From: Chloroflexota bacterium
Lineage (GTDB): Bacteria; Chloroflexota; Anaerolineae; UBA4142
Assembly: GCA_016865935.1 (NCBI GenBank)
Contig: VGOB01000039.1
Span: 1-32,080 of the forward strand
Direction: 5' to 3'
Length of the DNA: 32,080 bases
The position numbers and the translations under genes were made by a program. A model generated the notes under the pieces. That model worked only from the letters and a program-made list of their open reading frames with translations, searched no databases and had not been told where the DNA came from. Positions 1 to 6,973 of the stretch are shown here, piece after piece; the stretch's first letter is position 1, and each line of letters begins with the position of its first letter.

Positions 1-356
1 TGGCGTTCCTGAGAGAAGATCGTTTGTGGCACAAACAATCTACTCCAGTTCCGCCTGGAGTCCAATTCGCTAGTCTGAATACTTGCCAGTCTTTTCTACT
101 TCAGGGAAATCAGTGTGCCAAGTATTTCGATTGCGCGCGGCGCGCGTACGACGGCATCATCGCCGAATTCGTGCGCGTGGACGACGCCGGTCAAGTTCAT
201 CTGACAAACACCTGCCAGAGCGCGGGCTTGGGCGGCACGCCGTACCGCGACGGCTCGTACGAATATTACATCGGCGAGCCGCGCGTGACCGACAATCATC
301 ACGGCGTTGGCGCGTTCATTCTCGCCAGCGCCGAAATTGAGAGTATCGGCGATTGA
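1..356 (+). CDS. GH105 unsaturated rhamnogalacturonyl/galacturonyl hydrolase, C-terminal part (5' end missing)
   Basis: Only the C-terminal end is visible; the frame is open from base 3 to the TGA at 354-356. The last 70 residues contain a stretch typical of GH105 (YteR-like) enzymes: AYDGIIAEFVRVD, then CQSAGLGGTPYRDGSYEYY, then GVGAFILASAE. These enzymes are usually cytoplasmic and remove the unsaturated uronic acid that pectin and rhamnogalacturonan lyases leave on oligosaccharides. The next two genes on the strand are a pectate lyase and a polygalacturonase, which fits one pectin-use operon. The first 115 bases are visibly more AT-rich and their translation does not resemble the usual GH105 sequence before this block (LWYQV, LEAS, MFVYAL), so the gene may be disrupted or joined to other DNA near base 115. 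TTG at 24 gives an open frame but is not a credible true start. Confidence 0.75.
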   Translation, partial: AFLREDRLWHKQSTPVPPGVQFASLNTCQSFLLQGNQCAKYFDCARRAYDGIIAEFVRVDDAGQVHLTNTCQSAGLGGTPYRDGSYEYYIGEPRVTDNHHGVGAFILASAEIESIGD

Positions 357-375
357 ATTTACCGTTTGAAAATTT

Positions 376-407
376 ACGGCGGTCGGCGGTCATCCGTCGG
401 CGGTCGG
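376..407. repeat. Short heptad repeat, GAC-N4 type (locus A)
   Basis: Read on the minus strand, this stretch between the GH105 and pectate lyase genes is built of the heptads GACCGCC, GACGGAT, GACCGCC and GACCGCC. It lies just upstream of the pectate lyase ribosome binding site. Similar GAC-N4 heptads recur at 11824-11894, 13752-13864 and 19231-19272. Here only one arm is present, so no large hairpin is predicted. Confidence 0.55.
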
Positions 408-424
408 ATTCTAGAGGAGGAAGA

Positions 425-1864
425 ATGTCTCGCGTGATTTTATTTTGTTTGATCGCGATCGTGTTGGCGTCCTGCGCGCCTGCGCCAACGCCAACAGTTG
501 CGCCAACCGCCAAGCCCACCGAGGTACCCAAGCCGACCGTTGCGCCAATTGCCGCGCCAACAATCGCGCCGACACCGGTGCCAACAACCGCGCCGACCGT
601 CGCCAAGCGCGATCTCGGACGCGAAAAACTTGCGCCGAACGATGGCTGGGCGGCGGAAGGCAAAGGGACGACAGGCGGTGCGGCGGCAACGGCGGATCAG
701 GTTTACACCGTGAAAAACCGCAAAGAGTTGATCGCCGCGCTCAACGATGGCAAGTATCCCGCGCCGTCAATCACACCGTCTAACGTCGCCAAGATCATCT
801 ACGTGGATGGCACGATTGACGCGAATGTGGACGACAACAACAAGTCGCTCACTTGCGCCGATTATCAACGCGACGGATACACGATCCAAGCGTACAACGC
901 GGCGTTCGATCCGGCGGTGTGGGGCAAAAAAGCCGTGACAGGGACGCTCGAAACCGCGCGCGTGAATTCGCAGCGCGCGCAAGACGCGCGCGTCCGAATT
1001 CGCGTTGGCTCGAACACGACCATCGTCGGGCTGGGTCAAAAAGCGACGCTGCGCGGCGCGTGGTTCGATGTGCGCGGCACCGCGACGGCGCCGCTCAGCA
1101 ACATCATCATTCGCAATCTTACACTCCAGGACACCTTCGATTGTTTTCCGCAATGGGATCCAACCGATGGCGCGGAAGGAAATTGGAACTCGCTCTACGA
1201 TATGATCTCACTGCGCTACGTGGATCACGTCTGGATCGATCATAACACGTTCGAAGATCGCGACACGATAGACAGCAAAGCGCCGACGTACTTTGGTCGC
1301 CACTTTGAAATGCACGATGGCGCGCTCGACATTACCAATGCCGCCGATCTGGTGACCGCGTCTTGGAATCGGTTCCAAAATCACGACAAGACGATGCTGA
1401 TCGGTTCGTCCGATTCCGGCGCAACCGCGACGGGCGACAAAGGCAAACTGCGCGTGACGCTCCATCACAATTTCTTCGACAACGTGGGGCAACGCACGCC
1501 GCGCGTGCGCTTTGGTCAACTGCACGTGTACAACAACTATTACCGCATCGTGAATATGTCCAACTATGGTTATAGTTGGGGCGTCGGCGTCGAGTCGCAG
1601 ATTTACGCGGAGAACAATTATTTCAAGACCGACGACAAAGTTGCGCTTGCCAAAATCATCGGCAACTACAAAGGCACGATGATCTACGCGGCGGGGACGC
1701 GCGTGAACGACAAGGACGTGGACGTGCTGGCTGAGCACAACGCCGCGAACGAAACCAAGATCGCGGGCAAGGCGGATTGGAAGCCGCCCCTCGTCGTCAA
1801 AGTAGATCCGATCGAAACCGTGATCGCATCGGTTGAAAAAGACGCGGGCCCGATCAACTGGTAA
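425..1864 (+). CDS. Pectate lyase, polysaccharide lyase family 1, lipoprotein
   Basis: The enzyme cleaves polygalacturonate by beta-elimination at the cell surface. The 479-residue product starts with a lipoprotein signal peptide (lipobox LASC, Cys17), followed by a Pro/Ala/Thr linker to about residue 60 and a parallel beta-helix domain. PL1 signatures are the vWIDH block (VWIDH, 269-273), DGALDIT (298-304), the calcium and catalytic region around LHHNFFDN (346-353), and RTPRVRFGQLHVYNN (357-371), which holds the RxPxxR catalytic arginine. The ATG at 425 is chosen because it follows GGAGGAAGA and begins the signal peptide; upstream codons to 353 would read through a repeat. It lies between the GH105 and GH28 genes on the same strand. 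A hairpin follows the stop codon. The oligosaccharides it frees would feed the two neighbouring hydrolases. Confidence 0.93.
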   Translation: MSRVILFCLIAIVLASCAPAPTPTVAPTAKPTEVPKPTVAPIAAPTIAPTPVPTTAPTVAKRDLGREKLAPNDGWAAEGKGTTGGAAATADQVYTVKNRKELIAALNDGKYPAPSITPSNVAKIIYVDGTIDANVDDNNKSLTCADYQRDGYTIQAYNAAFDPAVWGKKAVTGTLETARVNSQRAQDARVRIRVGSNTTIVGLGQKATLRGAWFDVRGTATAPLSNIIIRNLTLQDTFDCFPQWDPTDGAEGNWNSLYDMISLRYVDHVWIDHNTFEDRDTIDSKAPTYFGRHFEMHDGALDITNAADLVTASWNRFQNHDKTMLIGSSDSGATATGDKGKLRVTLHHNFFDNVGQRTPRVRFGQLHVYNNYYRIVNMSNYGYSWGVGVESQIYAENNYFKTDDKVALAKIIGNYKGTMIYAAGTRVNDKDVDVLAEHNAANETKIAGKADWKPPLVVKVDPIETVIASVEKDAGPINW

Positions 1865-1870
1865 CAACTA

Positions 1871-1903
1871 AACCCGAAGGGTCTCAAAGACCCCTTCGGG
1901 TTT
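1871..1903 (+). terminator. Stem-loop after the pectate lyase gene
   Basis: The left arm AACCCGAAGGGTCT pairs with AGACCCCTTCGGGTT, with a single bulged C and a CAA loop. It begins 6 bases after the TAA of the pectate lyase gene. The run of T after it is short (TTT), so it may be a partial terminator or an attenuator before the GH28 gene. It overlaps the possible TTG start at 1902, which argues for the ATG at 1914 as the real GH28 start. Confidence 0.7.
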
Positions 1904-1913
1904 GCTTGAACAA

Positions 1914-3194
1914 ATGAATCAACCGTCAACATCATTCAATATCCGCGATTACGGCGCACGCGGCGACGGCGCGACGCTCGACACGCGCGCGCTGCAAAGC
2001 GCGATTGACGCGGCGGCGCAAACTGGCGGCGGAACGATTTTGGTTCCGGCAGGTCAATACGTTACCGGTTCGATTTTTCTGCGCGACAATACTACGCTTT
2101 ATCTCGACGCGGGCGCGGTATTGCTCGGGAGTGAAAACGCCGCCGATTATCCCATCGTCACGGCGCGGTGGGAAGGAGTTACACAAGACACACACGCGCC
2201 GCTGATCGCCGCCGAAAACGCGCGCAATATCGCGCTCGTCGGGCGCGGCACGATTGACGGACGCGGCGCGATCTGGTGGCAAAAACATCGCGCCAAAACA
2301 CTGGACGCGCCGCGCCCGCGCTTGATTTCGTTTTCAAGTTGCTCGAACGTTTTGATCGAAGGCGTGACGCTGATCAATTCGCCCGCGTGGACGATCAATC
2401 CGGTGCGCTGTGAAAACGTGACGGTGAACCAGGTGACGATCATCAATCCGCCCGATTCGCCGAACACCGACGGCATCAACCCCGATTCCTCGCGCAACGT
2501 TCACATTTCAAATTGTCATGTGGATGTGGGCGACGATTGCGTTACGATCAAATCCGGCATCGAAACCGAATCGCCGGGACTGCGCGTGCCGTGCGAAAAT
2601 ATCACGGTGACGAATTGCACGATGGTGCACGGGCATGGCGGCGTCGTGATCGGGAGCGAGATGAGCGGCGGCGTGCGGAACGTCGTCATTTCGAATTGCG
2701 TTTTCGTCGGCACGGATCGCGGCATCCGCATCAAGTCGCGGCGCGGGCGCGGCGGTTTCGTCGAAGACGTGCGCGTGACGAATGTCGTGATGCGCGAGGT
2801 GTTGTGTCCGTTCACGATCAACTTGTACTACCACATCAACAAGCGCGGCGACAAGATCGTGTCGGACAAAAACGCGCGGCTGGTGGACGAAGGGACGCCG
2901 CGCGTGCGTCACATCCACTTGAGTCACATCACCGCGCGCGACGCGAAAATCGCGGCGGGCTTTGTCTACGGCTTGCCCGAAATGCCGATCGAAGATTTGA
3001 CGCTCGACGACGTTTCGATCACGATGGCGCGCGACGCGCCCGCCGGTTACGCGGATATGGCGGACGATATTCCGGAACAGCGCGCTGCCGGTTTCTTTGC
3101 GCGCAACGTGCGCGGTTTGCGTCTGCGCGATGTGGAGATTGCGGATCAGATCGGCGAGGCGTTTTTGATCGAGTCTGTCTCCCGCCGAAACTGA
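1914..3194 (+). CDS. Polygalacturonase-like glycoside hydrolase, family 28
   Basis: GH28 enzymes hydrolyse alpha-1,4-galacturonosyl or related bonds with a right-handed beta-helix. The 426-residue product opens with the typical FNIRDYGARGDG block and has the four family signatures in order: NTDG (184-187), DD (207-208), GHG (240-242) and RIK (272-274). The Asp residues of the first two blocks are the expected catalytic acids. There is no signal peptide, so a cytoplasmic exo-acting enzyme on imported oligogalacturonides is likely. The ATG at 1914 is preferred over TTG at 1902 because the latter lies in a terminator hairpin, although no clear Shine-Dalgarno is seen. The last codons (SRRN and the TGA) lie inside a 51-bp copy of the 3' end of the ABC exporter gene at 9903-9953, so the natural C-terminus may have been slightly altered. 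Confidence 0.93.
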   Translation: MNQPSTSFNIRDYGARGDGATLDTRALQSAIDAAAQTGGGTILVPAGQYVTGSIFLRDNTTLYLDAGAVLLGSENAADYPIVTARWEGVTQDTHAPLIAAENARNIALVGRGTIDGRGAIWWQKHRAKTLDAPRPRLISFSSCSNVLIEGVTLINSPAWTINPVRCENVTVNQVTIINPPDSPNTDGINPDSSRNVHISNCHVDVGDDCVTIKSGIETESPGLRVPCENITVTNCTMVHGHGGVVIGSEMSGGVRNVVISNCVFVGTDRGIRIKSRRGRGGFVEDVRVTNVVMREVLCPFTINLYYHINKRGDKIVSDKNARLVDEGTPRVRHIHLSHITARDAKIAAGFVYGLPEMPIEDLTLDDVSITMARDAPAGYADMADDIPEQRAAGFFARNVRGLRLRDVEIADQIGEAFLIESVSRRN

Positions 3195-3229
3195 CTCGTA
3201 TACAACGCGTGATACACGCCGCCGCGCGC
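3179..3229 (-). pseudogene. 51-bp duplicate of the 3' end of the ABC exporter gene
   Basis: Bases 3179-3229 match 9903-9953 at 50 of 51 positions, including 42 in a row. The only difference is G at 3187 against T at 9911. In the ABC gene the segment is exactly codons 619-635 (RGGVYHALYTSQF at its core). Here it is an orphan fragment with no ABC sequence on either side, and it overlaps the end of the GH28 gene on the other strand, supplying that gene's stop codon. It looks like the scar of a recombination, duplication or rearrangement, or possibly an assembly join. Confidence 0.85.
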
Positions 3230-3299
3230 GCGGTGTTTCCTCCGCCGCGCCGAACTTATCCACGTTGATCGCAGATTGCCTTGAACTTGCAAAGCGCGG

Positions 3300-3908
3300 C
3301 TAATCGCTGTCCACCATTGTTTTTCCGCCCGACTCCGACCACAACGCCTGGCTTAAATCGTGCGCCGTCCATTCGCGATGCGCGCACGTTTTTTTTAGTC
3401 GTTCGGCGCGCTCGCGTAATTGCGCGGCGTAGCGCTGATAGTACGCCGCGGTGAAAGCGACTTGTTCCAACTCTGGAATCTGCGCCGCGACCAATTCGTC
3501 GAAAAAGGGATAGATCGCTGGCGCGCGGCACGCCAACACTGCCGACGACGTGGCGGGACCGACGCCCGCAAGTTGGCTGAGGAGATCGACTGGCTTGCGC
3601 GGATCGGGAATCGCGGCAAACGCGTCGAGCGATGTTTTCTTCACAAGCGCAGGCGCGTTGCTTTGCACGAGCAGGCGATTGCGTTCGTGCCAGACGCCGC
3701 GTTTCATTTTCCACGCGGTCACGCGCTCCAACTCGGCGCGCGTAATGTACGCGGGCGACCGCGCTGCGATCAGCGCGGGCAGTTCATCCCGATACCACGC
3801 GTCGAGTTCTGGCAAACCGTTGACGCGCTGCATCGCGATTATATCGGAGTAACGATCCAGCGCGGTGTGCCAGCCCGCGCATTTGTTGCTTGCCCAAAGG
3901 TACGTCAT
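3300..3908 (-). CDS. Helix-hairpin-helix protein of unknown function
   Basis: The 202-residue product is not recognised as a named enzyme. It contains LAGVGPATSSAVLA (113-126), which matches the helix-hairpin-helix pattern used to bind DNA in HhH-GPD glycosylases and other DNA-binding proteins. Upstream is a region with ITRAELERVTAWKMKRG (55-71), which I associate with a family found in fungi and bacteria that lacks an assigned function. No catalytic Lys/Asp pair of a DNA glycosylase can be assigned with confidence. Its ATG overlaps the stop of the DUF2277 gene (ATGA), so the two are translationally coupled. It is the last gene of the minus-strand block and converges on GH28. Confidence 0.7.
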   Translation of the reverse strand: MTYLWASNKCAGWHTALDRYSDIIAMQRVNGLPELDAWYRDELPALIAARSPAYITRAELERVTAWKMKRGVWHERNRLLVQSNAPALVKKTSLDAFAAIPDPRKPVDLLSQLAGVGPATSSAVLACRAPAIYPFFDELVAAQIPELEQVAFTAAYYQRYAAQLRERAERLKKTCAHREWTAHDLSQALWSESGGKTMVDSD

Positions 3909-4138
3909 CGGCTACCCCTGCGCTTTTTCTTCAGATCGTCCTTGCTGGCGAGATTATTGAACAGCGCGCGCGTTGCGACGCTGATGTTTGCGACGGCGCG
4001 GTCGAACGCGGCTCGATTCGCGCGCGACGGAACGCGATAGCCGCTCACTTTGCGGACGAATTGCAGCGCGGCGTCGTGCAATTCTTGGTCTGTCGGCGCG
4101 CGATCGGGCTGACGGAGTTTGCGAATGTTTCTGCACAT
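3905..4138 (-). CDS. DUF2277 family protein
   Basis: This small protein of 77 residues starts MCRNIRKLR and contains ALQFVRKVSGYRVPSRAN, the hallmark of DUF2277. The family is common in actinobacteria and chloroflexota and has no established function. The C-terminus is rich in Lys and Arg (KKKRRGSR), which suggests nucleic-acid contact but does not prove it. Its TGA overlaps the ATG of the helix-hairpin-helix gene by the ATGA arrangement. Its length is usual for the family. Confidence 0.85.
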   Translation of the reverse strand: MCRNIRKLRQPDRAPTDQELHDAALQFVRKVSGYRVPSRANRAAFDRAVANISVATRALFNNLASKDDLKKKRRGSR

Positions 4139-4198
4139 GGCGGGATTGTTCTGGTTTCAGAAGAAAAATAAAGCCCCCTCGCGGCAACAGCATAAGCC

Positions 4199-4237
4199 AA
4201 GACCTCCGAGGCGCTCACCCAAAACCTCGAAGGTCTT
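4199..4237. repeat. Imperfect palindrome between hepT and the DUF2277 gene
   Basis: AAGACCT-C-CGAGG pairs with CCTCG-A-AGGTCTT around a 13-base loop, with one mismatch. It starts just beyond the hepT stop (4244, read on the minus strand), so it could end or slow the transcript of the mntA-hepT unit. There is no convincing U-tract. It may be one of the dispersed palindromes seen elsewhere in this window. Confidence 0.5.
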
Positions 4238-4243
4238 TACACT

Positions 4244-4588
4244 TTACATCATCATCTTGAGAATCTCAGCCAGTTGCGGGAGCAAAGGCGGCAATTCCTC
4301 TCGAACGATTTTCCATACAATCGCAAAGTTGACGCCGAAATATTGATGAATCAACTTGTCGCGCACACCCGCGAGGTCTCTCCACGGTATCGTAGGATTA
4401 TCGCGGCGTGTCAATGCCGAAACATGCTTGGCGGCTTCGCCAATCACTTCAAGGTTGCGAATGACCGCATCCTGCGTCTTTTCGTCTTGCTCAAACTGTT
4501 CACGCGACAGATCGCCCACGTACCGTTGAATGCGCTCAATCGCCCCGTAAATATCCTGCAAATAATCGCGGTCACGGCGGCTAGACAT
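4244..4588 (-). CDS. hepT: HepT-like HEPN ribonuclease toxin
   Basis: HEPN toxins of this kind cut RNA and are held inactive by a partner nucleotidyltransferase that adds AMP to the toxin. The 114-residue product carries the HEPN RX4HXY motif as R76-DKLI-H81-Q-Y83. The Tyr is the expected site of modification. The rest is helical with the usual EVIGEAAKHVS segment (47-57). ATG at 4588 begins MSSRRDRDYLQDI, which fits the usual HepT N-terminus; a longer frame to 4618 lies within mntA. The gene overlaps the end of mntA by 8 bases, the standard arrangement of these pairs. Confidence 0.9.
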   Translation of the reverse strand: MSSRRDRDYLQDIYGAIERIQRYVGDLSREQFEQDEKTQDAVIRNLEVIGEAAKHVSALTRRDNPTIPWRDLAGVRDKLIHQYFGVNFAIVWKIVREELPPLLPQLAEILKMMM

Positions 4589-4904
4589 AGAACAAAGTCC
4601 TTTCAATGTCCAAAGCAATATGCGCGTAACGCGAATTCATTCGCCCACCTTGAAACGACTCGAACGTCGCCAGGTCAACTTTTCTGCCGAGTGATTCCTC
4701 AAGTTCAAACGCGAGTTGCACGAATTCCAGACCCAGAGGACGCGTGAGTTGCACCAGAATATCCACATCACTTTTTTTGCGCGCCGTCCCCTTGGCGAAC
4801 GAACCGTACAGCGCCATTTTTTCCACACCATACTTGGCGCGCAGTTGCGGGAGTTGCTTTCGCAGAATACTGATTACGCGCGTTTTGGTTGCCGGTTTGT
4901 TCAT
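4581..4904 (-). CDS. mntA: MntA-like minimal nucleotidyltransferase antitoxin
   Basis: The 107-residue product has the nucleotidyltransferase core ALYGSFAKG (31-39) and SDVDIL (45-50), giving the GSX10DXD signature with Asp46 and Asp48 as metal ligands. In characterised systems MntA transfers AMP from ATP to the Tyr of the HepT RX4HXY motif. It precedes and overlaps hepT. The ATG at 4904 starts MNKPATKTRV; an upstream ATG at 4913 is also possible. A promoter with a perfect TTGACA lies directly upstream (4943-4971), so the pair can be transcribed independently of the restriction genes. Confidence 0.9.
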   Translation of the reverse strand: MNKPATKTRVISILRKQLPQLRAKYGVEKMALYGSFAKGTARKKSDVDILVQLTRPLGLEFVQLAFELEESLGRKVDLATFESFQGGRMNSRYAHIALDIERTLFYV

Positions 4905-4942
4905 CGTCCACACCCCATAATCCGAAGCTCTGCCACGATCAA

Positions 4943-4971
4943 AACATATAACCGATGCGTTGATTTGTCAA
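4943..4971 (-). promoter_or_regulatory. Promoter of the mntA-hepT pair
   Basis: On the minus strand TTGACA (4966-4971) and TATGTT (4943-4948) are 17 bases apart. The -35 box is a perfect match to the sigma-70 type consensus and the -10 box matches at 4 of 6. The -10 box ends 38 bases before the mntA ATG. Confidence 0.6.
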
Positions 4972-4978
4972 CTACAAT

Positions 4979-5206
4979 TCAGCGTTCAGCAAAATGTTTC
5001 TCCGCCATCAACGCCTTGAGCAATCCCTTGCCCTTGTATTTGCCGCGCAAACTGTGGATGTGCTGACGCGTGATGGGCGTGAGAATGATGCGCTTGCCTT
5101 GCTCATCTACTTGCACTTGAATCCGAGTCCCCGCTTGGATGCCGAATTCGCGGCGGATGGATAGCAGGAGGGTAATTCGTCCATCTGCGGTTGCGTGAGT
5201 TTCCAT
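4979..5206 (-). CDS. AbrB/MazE/SpoVT-type DNA-binding protein, orphan antitoxin-like
   Basis: The 75-residue product starts METHATADGRITLLLSIRREFGI, followed by a strand-rich stretch to about residue 45. This is the swapped-hairpin AbrB fold seen in antitoxins of MazEF and VapBC systems. The C-terminal half (RGKYKGKGLLKALMAEK) is the kind of tail that antitoxins use to mask a toxin. No PIN or MazF toxin gene follows: the next 74 bases are non-coding and then mntA begins. The ATG touches the TAG of the DUF262 gene (TAGATG), so it is co-translated with it. It may regulate the island or be the remnant of a former pair. Confidence 0.8.
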   Translation of the reverse strand: METHATADGRITLLLSIRREFGIQAGTRIQVQVDEQGKRIILTPITRQHIHSLRGKYKGKGLLKALMAEKHFAER

Positions 5207-6946
5207 CTAAGGTTGCTCATCAGATGCAATCAACTGATTAACTGCTTCTGCTAGCAAGGCACGGCGCTTTTCCAAGAATTCACGGTACGCAGACACCTCC
5301 CACATTTCTTTGTCTGTGGGAATGAGTTGGGCGGTCAACGCTTGCTTGCCTCGTTCGGCAACGATGTCAGGAAAATAATCTTTCGGCAAGGCATTAGAAA
5401 GATTCCGATTGACTCTACCTGAAATGAAAGCCATGTTCGCAATTTCGTTGATCTCGGCTTTTTCGTAGCCGTTACTGGATTTCTGTAATCGCGACTTGGG
5501 GAAAATGTGATGATACTGGATAAAGTGATTTCGCCCTTGATGTGACAGCGATAAGGCAAGCCCACTCCACCAATCTTTTGCGTCGCGTTCTTTCAAAGCC
5601 AGGTACGTCATTGAGAAGAGCGGACTGCGAATGCCACGCCCGATGAAATCAGCTGGCTCAACGGTTAAACGACCAAACTGTTGTTCGAGGACTTGGATAA
5701 GGCGATCTGGATTTTCTCCCTTCTTGACGAGGTTTAGGTCAGCATCAAGAATGGTTTCAGTAGAACCGCGTGAATAGTGCCCGCGTATATGTGCAATATA
5801 CACCCATCGTCTCAAAGACTTTTCTTCAGACTCACTAAGCTTTTCGTTGTGAACTAGACCATAGTACGCGACGAGCAGGATTAGGAACGGGGATGACAAA
5901 AGACTCTCGTCTTCGACACCTACATTTGCGCGCAGATAGTTTATCGCAAAGCGAATACCTCGCTTTGCATCTTCCCAGGCTTGTTGCAGGCGTTCGAGTG
6001 AAATTGTTCCGACCGTTTTGAATCGGCTCTGATCGGTCGCGAACATTACAATCGCGCGCACAAGCAAACCTGTGTCGAGCGTAAACTCTCCCGTCTCTTC
6101 GCATTCTTTCGCAAACTCTTCAAATAAGGTCAGTGAGTTTTTCCAGCGGGCGGTGATTTGGGCAAGCGCAAGATCAGAACCGCGCAACTTCATCCCCAGC
6201 GAATTAACTCGAACAAAGATTTCTGCGACTTCTTCGTAGGATAGCCCCTTGTCAAGAACATTCACGACATAGGGATAGTCGCGGATTTTGCGGACGGTAG
6301 CGAGTCGCTTGGTATATTTGGTCCACTGAGGATCATCGGGGGTGACGCTCAGCGGTTTTAGCAATTGCCAATCCGTGCGTTCTTCATTAAAAATTTCAGA
6401 AACACGAATCCATTTGGGGTTGGCGGATAGGTTGCGACTGGCAACAACAAAAGTGCGCTTGGACAATCGCTCGGTGACCGATTGAACGGTATCCTCTAAT
6501 TCCTCATCCAGTTCAGCGTCCGGATCGTCGTCGTCGTCAAACTGGATGGCTTGATCGGACTCGACTTCAAGCACTTCGGCAGGCGGACCGTCCGGATGGT
6601 CGAGGTTGAAAAGGATATCAATGGCTCTTTTCCGCCCGCGCACTTCTACAGGTTCACCGCGCAAAATCGCGCTGAGTGAGGTGAGCCGCTGTTGACCATC
6701 GAGTAACAATTTGGAATTTGTGAACGGATTCTGTCTTTGGTCAACCGCCATTTTTCTTGTTGGAGTTTCCTGATCAGTTTCCCAGACCAGAATGCTTCCA
6801 GAGGGATAGCCGCGATAGAGTGAATCCAGCAGATCACGCACACGCGTGGCGGGCCAAATATAACGACGTTGCATTTCAGGTAACTGAAGTTCACGATCTT
6901 CGATCATACTAACAAGCTTACCGACCGAGATGTCTGCTTTTTGCAT
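5207..6946 (-). CDS. DUF262 and HNH domain protein, GmrSD-like
   Basis: The 579-residue protein has an N-terminal DUF262 (ParB/Srx-like) domain: LPEMQRRYIW (22-31), YPSGSILVW (47-55) and LLDGQQRLTSL (81-91). The DGQQR block is the nucleotide-handling signature of the family. An acidic stretch lies near 145-155. The C-terminus has YHHIFPKSRL (about 478-487) with downstream Asn residues (NEIANMAFI, NRNLSNALP), which matches an HNH-type nuclease. Such fusions are related to GmrSD type IV restriction enzymes, which attack modified DNA, and occur in several defence systems. The gene lies 27 bases after the MmeI-like gene with a good AAGGAG site before the ATG at 6946. The target modification cannot be read from the sequence. 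Confidence 0.88.
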   Translation of the reverse strand: MQKADISVGKLVSMIEDRELQLPEMQRRYIWPATRVRDLLDSLYRGYPSGSILVWETDQETPTRKMAVDQRQNPFTNSKLLLDGQQRLTSLSAILRGEPVEVRGRKRAIDILFNLDHPDGPPAEVLEVESDQAIQFDDDDDPDAELDEELEDTVQSVTERLSKRTFVVASRNLSANPKWIRVSEIFNEERTDWQLLKPLSVTPDDPQWTKYTKRLATVRKIRDYPYVVNVLDKGLSYEEVAEIFVRVNSLGMKLRGSDLALAQITARWKNSLTLFEEFAKECEETGEFTLDTGLLVRAIVMFATDQSRFKTVGTISLERLQQAWEDAKRGIRFAINYLRANVGVEDESLLSSPFLILLVAYYGLVHNEKLSESEEKSLRRWVYIAHIRGHYSRGSTETILDADLNLVKKGENPDRLIQVLEQQFGRLTVEPADFIGRGIRSPLFSMTYLALKERDAKDWWSGLALSLSHQGRNHFIQYHHIFPKSRLQKSSNGYEKAEINEIANMAFISGRVNRNLSNALPKDYFPDIVAERGKQALTAQLIPTDKEMWEVSAYREFLEKRRALLAEAVNQLIASDEQP

Positions 6947-6973
6947 GATTACTCCTTTCTCTCAGCCAAATGT

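Noticed and set aside
1902-1913. TTG 1902 as the GH28 start
   Set aside because: It lies inside the stem-loop after the pectate lyase gene. ATG 1914 gives the usual GH28 N-terminus.
2508-3263. Minus-strand open frame of 251 codons opposite GH28
   Set aside because: Antisense to GH28 and compositionally typical of a shadow frame. Its only meaningful part is the ABC fragment, which is in another frame.
4979-5206. Complete AbrB-toxin pair
   Set aside because: No toxin gene lies beside it: the downstream 74 bases are non-coding and the upstream gene is the large DUF262 protein.
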